Below are positions 1 through 5,593 of a DNA stretch of 5,674 nt, one piece after another. The stretch is from an uncultured Porphyromonadaceae bacterium. Lineage in GTDB: Bacteria > Bacteroidota > Bacteroidia > Bacteroidales > Muribaculaceae. Location of the stretch: the NCBI GenBank assembly GCA_947174735.1, contig CAMWKC010000154.1:1-5674 (forward strand), read 5' to 3'. Below the pieces are notes generated by a model, which was given only the letters and a program-made list of their open reading frames with translations, was not told the DNA's origin and ran no database searches. Numbering within the stretch: the stretch's first letter is position 1; every line of letters starts with the position of its first letter. A program made the position numbers and the translations under genes.

Positions 1-875
1 CGCTCAAGAATATCGCGCAGCACCGGTGAGGCAGCTCCCTGACGTGTACCGCTGCCTGTCTCTTCATTGTCAAATATTGCCATTATCCTTGTAGCCGAAC
101 AAGGTCTGTCTGCGGTAGCCAACAGAGCTTCAAGTGCACCGAAAGCCATTGAAAGGTCATCTATGCGGGCTGACTGAAAATATTCACCATCAACTCCGCA
201 CAATCCGGCAGGTTCGCATGGATAAAGACAAAGTTCATAATCCAGTATTTCTTCAGGCTGTATACCTAAATGTTCGGCTACCATACAGCGTACCACTCCT
301 CCTTGTCTCATTAGGTAATGCAGTTCCTCGGGATTGTAGTAGCCGACTACAGGTTTCATATCTTTTTGTACTGACAGCGGATTACCTTCGTTGACACCAC
401 GGTTGAAGTGTATAGCAAGGTGAGGAATCACAGCTACAGCACGGCGAAGGTCTACCAGATGTGTACGTGGTTGTAGCGGGTCAGGACCTGCTGTCATGAC
501 ACGACCTGATATTGAGAGAGGACGGTCAAACCATGTGTACATGATACCGCCGCCGTATTTCTCGACATTCAGGCATATCACACCTCCGTCACCTATGATT
601 TCGGCATTAGGCTTGATTTTAAAACACGGACTGTCGCTGTGAGCCGCTATGATACGCGCACCGGTCTCGGCCAGCGGCGATGTACCGCATATCCAAGCCA
701 TTATAGCACTGTCGTTACGCACTATATAATATCGGCCGCCGGGCTGAAGATGCCAGTCGGCAGACGGGTCAAGGGCCGTAAAGCCGGCTTTGTCAAGCTC
801 ACGGCGCATGGTGGCTACGGCCATGAAGTTGCAGCTCGATTCGTCGAGCCATTTCAGCAGTCTGTCTATCGCCAT
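1..875 (-). CDS. M18 family aminopeptidase (aspartyl aminopeptidase-like), N-terminal part, cut by window edge
   Basis: Zinc metallopeptidase that removes N-terminal residues, often acidic ones, from peptides in the cytoplasm. Translating the minus strand from ATG 875-873 gives 291 uninterrupted residues with no stop before the left edge; family members are usually about 430-480 residues, so the C-terminal third is missing. Visible M18 landmarks: AHSDSPCFKIKP at residues 78-89, with His79 as a metal ligand; RPLSISGRV at 118-126; IPHLAIHFNR at 150-159; ARIDDLSM at 236-243, with Asp239 the likely bridging metal ligand; and FDNEETGS at 268-275, with Glu271/Glu272 the expected catalytic base and zinc ligand. 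The remaining C-terminal ligands (an Asp and a His) lie outside the window. The start follows the DUF5063 stop by 48 nt, has no Shine-Dalgarno and is preceded by A-rich sequence; it is the last gene visible in the yicC operon. The family call is secure; substrate preference is inferred from the family. Confidence 0.93.
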   Translation of the reverse strand, partial: MAIDRLLKWLDESSCNFMAVATMRRELDKAGFTALDPSADWHLQPGGRYYIVRNDSAIMAWICGTSPLAETGARIIAAHSDSPCFKIKPNAEIIGDGGVICLNVEKYGGGIMYTWFDRPLSISGRVMTAGPDPLQPRTHLVDLRRAVAVIPHLAIHFNRGVNEGNPLSVQKDMKPVVGYYNPEELHYLMRQGGVVRCMVAEHLGIQPEEILDYELCLYPCEPAGLCGVDGEYFQSARIDDLSMAFGALEALLATADRPCSATRIMAIFDNEETGSGTRQGAASPVLRDILE

Positions 876-923
876 ATATTTTTTGTTTTGATACGGGTTT
901 ATATTTGTTGCTGCACGGATAAA

Positions 924-1436
924 TCACTGACGCAGCAAAGCATTGAGAGCTCTGAGTGTATTACAGAGCACCTGACTCCAGTAACTTTCAAAACTTTCCT
1001 TAAGTTCGCGGAAAGCATCTCCAAGCAGGTCGCCGTCACTGTCGTTAGCCACTCCTACGTAGTTATATACACTTTGGAATATATCAGCCACTCCTTCCGA
1101 TATAGTGGCAGCTATCGGCGTGTCACTGTATTTCATATCCTCTTCAAAGGTCTCAAGATATACATCGTCCTCGCCTAAAAGAGCTGCGACTGAACGGCGT
1201 ACTTTCTCGTAAAGGTCTTCATCAACATATTCGGCCAGATAACCGCCTTCGTCAAGTGTCGGCACATCTTCGAGACTAAGACTCTGTACACCTATATAAA
1301 GCGTGGGTAATGCCAGCACCATACGTTTTATCCATTCCTCACGCTCATAATCACTGCACTGTTCAGCCAGAGCGCAGTATTGTGTGGAGGCACCCACAAG
1401 ACCCTTTAGGCGGGTCGTTATTTCCTTACTTATCAT
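924..1436 (-). CDS. DUF5063 domain-containing protein
   Basis: A 170-residue, acidic, mostly helical soluble protein with no signal peptide or membrane segment. I recognise it as DUF5063, a domain of unknown function common in Bacteroidota, from the block at about residues 82-110: AALLGEDDVYLETF followed by EEDMKYSDTPI, then TISEGVADIFQSV. The C-terminal part has an aromatic-rich helix (SFESYWSQVL) and an LRALNALL tail. I see no catalytic motif and assign no activity. The start ATG at 1436-1434 lies inside the end of nadD (11 nt overlap), which implies translational coupling, and the gene ends with TGA 48 nt before the aminopeptidase. Full length compared with my memory of the family (about 170-200 residues). 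The gene is real: it is conserved, fits the operon, and is far more protein-like than the antisense reading frame across it. Confidence 0.88.
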   Translation of the reverse strand: MISKEITTRLKGLVGASTQYCALAEQCSDYEREEWIKRMVLALPTLYIGVQSLSLEDVPTLDEGGYLAEYVDEDLYEKVRRSVAALLGEDDVYLETFEEDMKYSDTPIAATISEGVADIFQSVYNYVGVANDSDGDLLGDAFRELKESFESYWSQVLCNTLRALNALLRQ

Positions 1437-2019
1437 TATTGTGATACAGTTTATATTTTTCTATCAGCTCTGCCACTCCGTGCGGTACGAAGTAATCAAG
1501 CCGGCGTCCTTTAGCCACTGCCTTACGCACGAATGTACTGGACATCACTATCTGAGGTGCTTCATCAAGCCATTGTACATTTTCGGGCAGTATATCAGGT
1601 CGTGCATGTCCCGGACGCGGATAGACTATCAGACCGAATTCCTTTATTATCTCCTCAGGATTACGCCAGCGATCTATTACACTCCAGTTGTCCGACCCTA
1701 TCACCAGCCTGAACTGACATTCGGGATATGCCTCGCGCAGGGCACACAGAGTGCGGTAACTATATGTAGGCATCGGTAGCTTTAACTCAAAATCACTCGC
1801 ACGCACACCACGACAGCCTTCAGTCAAAGCTTCGACCATACGTACACGCATACGATCGGAGACCGGGTGTGTACCGGCTTTCAGCGGATTGAGCGGACTG
1901 ACCATCATCAGAACTTCTTCCACACCGGTCCATTGGGCCACATAGTTAGCTACAATAGCATGTCCTGTATGCGGCGGGTCGAATGTGCCGCTGTACACGG
2001 CTATCGTACGTCTGTTCAT
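1426..2019 (-). CDS. nadD: Nicotinate (nicotinamide) nucleotide adenylyltransferase
   Basis: Transfers AMP from ATP to nicotinate mononucleotide, giving deamido-NAD, the penultimate step of NAD synthesis in the cytoplasm. The 197 residues match the usual family length (about 190-215). Motifs in order: SGTFDPPHTGH at 10-20, with the HxGH nucleotidyltransferase signature at 17-20; SPLNPLK at 41-47; PTYSYRTL at 83-90; IGSDNW at 106-111, the NadD dinucleotide-binding segment; DRWRNPEEI at 115-123; and MSSTFVRKA at 158-166, the ISSTxIR ATP-phosphate-binding motif with Arg164. All expected catalytic elements are present. The ATG overlaps the gmk stop as ATGA, so translation is probably coupled to gmk; the TAA stop lies inside the start of the DUF5063 gene. 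This TAA, used as a real terminator here, also argues that the organism uses the standard code. Confidence 0.97.
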   Translation of the reverse strand: MNRRTIAVYSGTFDPPHTGHAIVANYVAQWTGVEEVLMMVSPLNPLKAGTHPVSDRMRVRMVEALTEGCRGVRASDFELKLPMPTYSYRTLCALREAYPECQFRLVIGSDNWSVIDRWRNPEEIIKEFGLIVYPRPGHARPDILPENVQWLDEAPQIVMSSTFVRKAVAKGRRLDYFVPHGVAELIEKYKLYHNNDK

Positions 2020-2612
2020 CGGTCGGTAGGAGCAAATTCGCTTATAAGACGCCCTACCTCATCGGCAGCATGTTCAAGTGTATCGTTTATAACACGGCAG
2101 TCGAATTGTGAAGCGAACGATAGTTCATATTCGGCCTTGGCAAGACGTTTCAGTATTGTTTCCTCCGAATCAGTGCCGCGGCCGCGCAGACGGCGTTCTA
2201 ATTCTTCAAGATTAGGCGGCAATATAAAGATAGCTATAGCACGGTCGCCGAAACAGCGCTTCACATTGAGAGCACCTTTGACGTCTATATCCATTATAAG
2301 ATTATGTCCTGCTCCGACAACACGTTCCACTTCAGACCGTAACGTACCGTAACAGGTGCCTGCATAGACTTCTTCCCACTCCACAAATTCATCGTTGGCA
2401 GCTCGGCGGGCAAATTCATCCGGACTTATAAAGTAGTATTCCACTCCGTCACGTTCCTGTCCGCGGGGCTTACGACTCGTGGCTGAAATAGAAAATCCTA
2501 AACGCAATTCGGGATGCTGCATCAGTCGTTGTATGATGCTTGATTTGCCTGTACCCGAAGGAGCGGAGAGCACTATTATCTTGCCTTCGGCATCTTGTTG
2601 CTGTTGTGTCAT
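2016..2612 (-). CDS. gmk: Guanylate kinase
   Basis: Phosphorylates GMP to GDP with ATP in the cytoplasm, an essential step in GTP/dGTP supply and in recycling GMP. With the start at 2612 the protein has 198 residues, in the family range of about 185-210. The Walker A/P-loop is SAPSGTGKSS at 16-25; the GMP-binding segment SATSRKPRGQERDG at 43-56 is followed by YYF; FVEWEEVYAGTCYGT at 76-90 is the second GMP-contact block; IMDIDVKGA at 106-114 matches the DIDVQGA motif; and the LID segment reads RLRGRGTDSEE. The reading frame extends upstream to an ATG at 2654, adding 14 residues and overlapping yicC by 11 nt. I prefer 2612 because it puts the P-loop at the usual distance from the N-terminus and is preceded by an A-rich stretch. 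The 3' end overlaps nadD by 4 nt. Confidence 0.96.
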   Translation of the reverse strand: MTQQQQDAEGKIIVLSAPSGTGKSSIIQRLMQHPELRLGFSISATSRKPRGQERDGVEYYFISPDEFARRAANDEFVEWEEVYAGTCYGTLRSEVERVVGAGHNLIMDIDVKGALNVKRCFGDRAIAIFILPPNLEELERRLRGRGTDSEETILKRLAKAEYELSFASQFDCRVINDTLEHAADEVGRLISEFAPTDR

Positions 2613-2643
2613 ATTTTGTACAGTGTTTTTCTGTGCAAGCGCC

Positions 2644-3531
2644 TCACAGCACATTGAGCACCTGTTCCTTTATTTGCTCCAGTTCGTCTTTCATCTTCAC
2701 CACTATCTTCTGCATATCGGCATGATTGGCTTTTGAACCGAGCGTATTGATTTCGCGTCCTATCTCCTGAGCTATGAAGCCGAGCTGTTTGCCTTGTCCG
2801 GCTGCCGGAAGCACATCGGCACCGCCAAGTGTTTCAACAAAGTAGTTAAGATGTGAACGAAGACGCAGTTTCTCTTCGCTTACGTCGAGTTTCTCTATGT
2901 AGAATATAAGCTCCTGTTCTAGACGTCCGGCATCATACTCTATCGATTGTAGCCGTGTGAGCTGATCCTCAAGACGTGCGCGTATACGTGGCACTCGTTC
3001 CTGTTCGAAAGGCTCTACCTCATCTAACAGGTGTCCTATATTTGCTATCTTCTGAAGGAAAAAATCGTAGAGTTTACGGCCTTCGCGCTGACGGCTTTCA
3101 ATAAGGGCCGCTGTAGCTTCGTTGCACGCCCGGCCGAAGGCTTCGATGTCTTCCTGTTCAAGCTTGGCATATTCGGTCTTCATAGTGTCAGGCATACGCA
3201 GCAGCACGCTGTACCAGTCTGAAGGTTCCGGAATACCGAGTTCAAGAGCAGCTGCTTCTACCTGTGCTTTATATACTTTCAGCACTTCGACATTAAGCGT
3301 GGCCGGAGTTTCCGCTACCAGCGAATCAACGATGACAGCCAGCTCTATCTTGCCTCGCTCAAGACGCGGTGCGAGTCTGTTGCGGGTTTCAACTTCAAGT
3401 TCGCGGAAATAAGGAGGGACACGCATCGAAAGATCAAGCTGCTTGCTGTTGAGCGATTTTATCTCGACAGTCATTTTCTTATGGGCCGACTCGGCAGTAG
3501 CCTTGCCGAACCCTGTCATAGACAGTATCAT
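2644..3531 (-). CDS. yicC: YicC/YloC family endoribonuclease
   Basis: Member of the YicC/YloC family, cytoplasmic metal-dependent endoribonucleases (E. coli YicC has been linked to decay of the small RNA RyhB). The 295 residues match the family length of about 285-295. The N-terminal domain opens with the hallmark MILSMTGFGKA (1-11), then EIKSLNSKQLDLSMRVP at 23-39 and the RGKIEL block at 59-64. The middle part is helical and charged (about 100-200). The C-terminal DUF1732 domain contains LEQELIFYIEKLDVSEEKLR (204-223), the RLRSHL block, and KQLGFIAQEIGREINTLGSK (248-267), with the acidic and polar residues typical of this domain. The start is fixed by the conserved N-terminus. It is the first gene of the minus-strand operon; gmk follows directly, a linkage also known from Bacillus (yloC-remA-gmk). 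The upstream leader is predicted to be highly structured. Confidence 0.95.
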   Translation of the reverse strand: MILSMTGFGKATAESAHKKMTVEIKSLNSKQLDLSMRVPPYFRELEVETRNRLAPRLERGKIELAVIVDSLVAETPATLNVEVLKVYKAQVEAAALELGIPEPSDWYSVLLRMPDTMKTEYAKLEQEDIEAFGRACNEATAALIESRQREGRKLYDFFLQKIANIGHLLDEVEPFEQERVPRIRARLEDQLTRLQSIEYDAGRLEQELIFYIEKLDVSEEKLRLRSHLNYFVETLGGADVLPAAGQGKQLGFIAQEIGREINTLGSKANHADMQKIVVKMKDELEQIKEQVLNVL

Positions 3532-3561
3532 GTCTTCTTTAGGGTTATAGGATTGTGTCTG

Positions 3562-3575
3562 GCCCCTCGCGGGGC
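3562..3575 (-). other. GNRA-capped hairpin in yicC leader
   Basis: On the minus strand the sequence GCCCC-GCGA-GGGGC forms a perfect 5 bp GC stem closed by a GCGA tetraloop, a GNRA loop, which is a stable and tertiary-contact-prone RNA motif. On the plus strand the loop would be TCGC, so the structure favours minus-strand RNA, in line with the yicC leader. No T-run follows, so it is not a canonical terminator. Confidence 0.55.
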
Positions 3576-3590
3576 GTTGTTAAAGTCTCG

Positions 3591-3647
3591 CCGAAACGGT
3601 GCTTAGCGTCCCGCCTCGGGGCGGCGACCGGGCTGTGCCGTTTTCGG
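3591..3647 (-). other. Long interrupted stem-loop in yicC leader
   Basis: Reading the minus strand, CCGAAAACGG (3647-3638) pairs with CCGTTTCGG (3599-3591) with one bulged A. Inside, AGC pairs with GCT, GTC with GAC, and CCGCC (3624-3620) with GGCGG (3615-3611) around a CCGA loop. A CCG bulge, a single G bulge and a small internal loop (CAC / AAGCA) interrupt the stem. That is about 20 base pairs in 57 nt. The first paired base falls at the predicted transcription start. The pairing is seen directly; function is unknown. Confidence 0.6.
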
Positions 3648-3652
3648 ATTTG

Positions 3653-3660
3653 CAAATTTA
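3653..3660 (-). promoter_or_regulatory. Candidate -7 box for the yicC operon (TAAATTTG)
   Basis: On the minus strand, TAAATTTG matches the Bacteroidota -7 consensus TAnnTTTG exactly. A well-placed -33 TTTG is not obvious: the nearest TTGACA-like stretch (about 3687-3692) is some 26 nt upstream, longer than the usual 17-23 nt spacing. The predicted start, about 3647, is 116 nt before the yicC ATG. Position and orientation fit, but the -33 element is weak. Confidence 0.45.
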
Positions 3661-3683
3661 ACCAATTTCTTAGAGTCTTTATG

Positions 3684-3713
3684 TTTTGTCAATAACCTTT
3701 TTTTGTACCTTTG
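3684..3713 (+). promoter_or_regulatory. Candidate Bacteroidota-type promoter of the phospho-sugar mutase gene
   Basis: A TTTTG at 3684-3688 and TACCTTTG at 3706-3713 are separated by 17 nt, agreeing with the -33 TTTG / -7 TAnnTTTG promoter architecture of Bacteroidota. Transcription would start near 3719, giving a leader of about 120 nt. The region between this promoter and the oppositely directed -7 box at 3653-3660 is only 23 nt, so the two promoters sit back to back. Confidence 0.6.
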
Positions 3714-3728
3714 TGTTTTAAAATCAGA

Positions 3729-3744
3729 GACGCCTTTCCGCGTC
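3729..3744 (+). other. Small hairpin at the predicted 5' end of the mutase mRNA
   Basis: GACGC (3729-3733) and GCGTC (3740-3744) form a perfect 5 bp stem around a 6 nt CTTTCC loop, about 10 nt after the predicted transcription start. Stems near a 5' end often protect an mRNA from decay; that role is inference. The rest of the leader to 3838 is A/C-rich with no stem I can support and no Shine-Dalgarno, as is usual for this phylum. Confidence 0.4.
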
Positions 3745-3838
3745 ATCATATATTTACCGGAAAACACAGACCCGATAACCCGCTTACAGACGAATACAGA
3801 TAACATAAACTCAAACATATCAAAACACATTCAAAGTT

Positions 3839-4477
3839 ATGCAACAGAATGAAGAACTGATCAAGGTTGTGACCGAGCGTGCACAGAAGTGGCTCGACCC
3901 GAAGTATGACGAAGAGACCCGTACCGAAGTTAAGGCGCTGCTCGATGCTGATGACAAAACTAATCTCATCGAAGCCTTCTATAAGGACCTCGAGTTCGGC
4001 ACAGGCGGTCTGCGCGGCATAATGGGTGCCGGCACCAACCGCATGAACATCTATACCGTGGGCGCTGCTACTCAGGGCCTCGCCAACTATCTTAAGGATG
4101 TCTTCAAAGAAGAGCCTCAGATCAGCGTGGTTGTAGGACATGACGTGCGCAACAACTCACGCAAGTTTGCCGAAATCGTTGCTGATATATTCTCGGCAAA
4201 CGGTATCAAGGTATATCTCTTCGATGCCTGCCGTCCTACACCGGAGGTATCGTATGCTATCCGTCGTCTCGGCTGCCAGAGCGGTGTCAATATCACTGCC
4301 AGCCATAACCCCAAGGAGTATAACGGCTACAAGGCTTACTGGAGCGACGGTGCACAGATGATTGCTCCTCACGATGTAAAGACTATCGAGTACGTAAACG
4401 CAATCACTTCGGTTGACCAGATAAAGTTTACTCCTAACAAAGACCTTATCCAGATTATAGGTAAGGATGTCGACTAA
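3839..4477 (+). CDS. Phospho-sugar mutase, N-terminal fragment (catalytic-serine domain)
   Basis: As the sequence stands, translation from ATG 3839 ends at TAA 4475-4477, giving 212 residues. They cover the helical N-terminal extension (about 1-50) and domain I with EFGTGGLRG, the VVGHDVRNNSRKFA block (98-111), RPTPEVSYA (132-140) and the phosphoserine loop TASHNPKEYNGYK (153-165). The fragment lacks the metal-binding, sugar-binding and phosphate-binding loops, so alone it should not be an active mutase. The start has no Shine-Dalgarno and is preceded by AAAGTT in an A-rich leader; there is no better upstream start. This is a piece of the interrupted gene rather than an independent family. 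Confidence 0.75.
   Translation: MQQNEELIKVVTERAQKWLDPKYDEETRTEVKALLDADDKTNLIEAFYKDLEFGTGGLRGIMGAGTNRMNIYTVGAATQGLANYLKDVFKEEPQISVVVGHDVRNNSRKFAEIVADIFSANGIKVYLFDACRPTPEVSYAIRRLGCQSGVNITASHNPKEYNGYKAYWSDGAQMIAPHDVKTIEYVNAITSVDQIKFTPNKDLIQIIGKDVD
4475..4477 (+). other. In-frame nonsense codon (TAA) in the mutase gene
   Basis: Codons around it read GTC GAC TAA CCG TAT CTG, that is V-D-stop-P-Y-L, and homology to the family continues in the same frame on both sides. A one-base change from GAA, AAA or CAA would restore sense; Glu (GAA) seems likely from the acidic linker seen in relatives, but that is from memory. TAA also ends nadD and this gene itself, so genome-wide reassignment of TAA is unlikely. 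Confidence 0.9.
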
Positions 4478-4540
4478 CCGTATCTGGAGGATATCCTCGG
4501 TCTGTCACTTAGCCCTGAGGCAGACAAGCGTCATGCCGAC

Positions 4541-5593
4541 ATGAAGATTGTTTACACACCTATTCACGGCACAGGTTCGATGCTTATCTATGACTCACTC
4601 AAGAAGTGGGGCTTCGAGAATGTAATTCATGTACCTGAACAGGACGTTCAGAGCGGTGATTTCCCCACAGTAGTATCACCCAATCCTGAGAACTCCGAGG
4701 CTATGGCTATGGGTATCGCTAAAGCTCGTGAAGTAGGTGCCAGCATGGTATTTGCTTCTGACCCTGACGCTGACCGTATCGGTCTTGTGGTACGCGATAA
4801 GAGCGGCAACTATCAGCTCGTAAACGGCAACCAGATTGTGATGCTGTTCCTCTATTACATCATCACCCGTAATGCCGAACTCGGTCGTCTTAACGGTAAC
4901 GAATACTGCGTAAAGACTATCGTAACCACCGAAACCATCAAACGTATTGCTGAGGCTAACAATGTCAAGTGCTTCGACTGCTTCACAGGATTTAAGTGGA
5001 TTGCCGACGTAATGCGTAACGAAGAAGGCCGTATGCGTTATCTCGGCGGCGGTGAGGAAAGCTATGGCTTCCTGCCCGAGACTTTCGTACGCGATAAGGA
5101 TGCTGTCAGCTCAATTTCACTTATGGCTGAATTAGCAGCATGGGCAGCTGACCAGAATCTTGACCTCTATGAGCTCATCATCGACATCTATATGAAGTAT
5201 GGCTTCTCGCGCGAGCGCGGTGTAAGCGTAGTACGTCCGGGTAAGAGCGGTGCTGACGAAATCGTAGCTATGATGAAGGAATTCCGTGCCAATCCTCCCA
5301 AGGAACTTGCAGGCTCACCGGTAGTCATAGTTAAGGATTATGCCGACCTTAACTGCAAAGATCTCCGCACCGGCGAGGTAGAGAAGATGAACTTCCCCAC
5401 TACTTCCAACGTGCTCCAGTTCTTCACCGAACGTGGTGACAAAGTCTCTATCCGTCCTTCAGGCACAGAACCCAAAATCAAATTCTACATCGAAGTTCGC
5501 GCCGACCTTCCTTCTAAAGACAAATACGAAGAGACTGTCGCTGCTGCCGAACACCAGATTGATCAGGTGCTTGCCGACCTCGGCGTAAAGTAA
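4541..5593 (+). CDS. Phospho-sugar mutase, C-terminal fragment (domains II-IV)
   Basis: The same frame resumes after the stop; the first possible restart is ATG 4541, giving 350 residues that begin MKIVYTPIHGTGS, the conserved first strand of domain II. No GTG or TTG lies in frame between 4478 and 4541, so any product would lack about 21 linker residues. Fragment numbering: DPDADR metal loop 74-79, GGGEESYGF sugar loop 169-177, FTGFKWI 148-154, RPSGTEPK phosphate loop 305-312, then a charged C-terminal helix. It lacks the catalytic phosphoserine, so alone it should be inactive. No ribosome-binding signal or promoter is visible before the ATG. It is best read as the 3' part of one broken gene. 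Confidence 0.75.
   Translation: MKIVYTPIHGTGSMLIYDSLKKWGFENVIHVPEQDVQSGDFPTVVSPNPENSEAMAMGIAKAREVGASMVFASDPDADRIGLVVRDKSGNYQLVNGNQIVMLFLYYIITRNAELGRLNGNEYCVKTIVTTETIKRIAEANNVKCFDCFTGFKWIADVMRNEEGRMRYLGGGEESYGFLPETFVRDKDAVSSISLMAELAAWAADQNLDLYELIIDIYMKYGFSRERGVSVVRPGKSGADEIVAMMKEFRANPPKELAGSPVVIVKDYADLNCKDLRTGEVEKMNFPTTSNVLQFFTERGDKVSIRPSGTEPKIKFYIEVRADLPSKDKYEETVAAAEHQIDQVLADLGVK

Larger units (their letters stand above)
3532..3647 (-). promoter_or_regulatory. Predicted structured 5' leader of the yicC-gmk-nadD operon
   Basis: If transcription starts just after the -7 box at 3653-3660, the yicC mRNA has a leader of about 115 nt, and two GC-rich hairpins fill most of it (listed separately at 3591-3647 and 3562-3575). 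Only the last 30 nt or so before the ATG appear single-stranded, with an AAGAAG stretch just upstream of the start. There is no T-run after either hairpin, so neither looks like an intrinsic terminator. I do not recognise a known riboswitch or ribosomal-protein leader. Regulation of the operon through this leader is inference. Confidence 0.45.
3839..5593 (+). pseudogene. Phospho-sugar mutase (PgcA/PGM2-like) interrupted by an in-frame stop
   Basis: Alpha-D-phosphohexomutase that would interconvert hexose 1- and 6-phosphates (glucose and/or mannose) in the cytoplasm, linking glycolysis to nucleotide-sugar and polysaccharide synthesis. The frame covers 584 codons plus the final TAA, the usual length (about 580) of the PgcA/PGM2-like branch, and every hallmark is present: EFGTGGLRGIMGAGTNR at 52-68, the catalytic phosphoserine loop TASHNP at 153-158 (Ser155), the metal loop DPDADR at 308-313, the sugar-binding loop GGGEESYGF at 403-411, and the phosphate-binding loop RPSGTEPK at 539-546. 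One codon, 213, is TAA. There is no frameshift or other lesion and the codon choice stays uniform across the stop. It may be a recent nonsense mutation, a sequencing error, or a functional exception; the two halves are also listed separately. Confidence 0.85.

Noticed and set aside
639..1178. A 179-residue plus-strand reading frame opposite the aminopeptidase and DUF5063 genes
   Set aside because: It is antisense to two recognised genes, crosses their boundary, and shows no protein motif.
1867..2352. A 161-residue plus-strand reading frame opposite nadD and gmk
   Set aside because: Antisense shadow; rich in Ser/Arg as expected from the opposite strand of conserved genes, with no motif.
3562..3575. 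Intrinsic terminator
   Set aside because: The hairpin is perfect but no T-run follows in either direction, and no gene ends beside it on either strand.
3603..3830. A 75-residue minus-strand reading frame across the intergenic region, with a basic C-terminal part
   Set aside because: It spans both promoter candidates and the structured leader, resembles no family I know, and its basic tail comes from translating the GC-rich hairpin.
4475..4477. Genome-wide reassignment of TAA to an amino acid
   Set aside because: TAA ends nadD and the mutase at the expected positions, so it works as a normal stop in this DNA.
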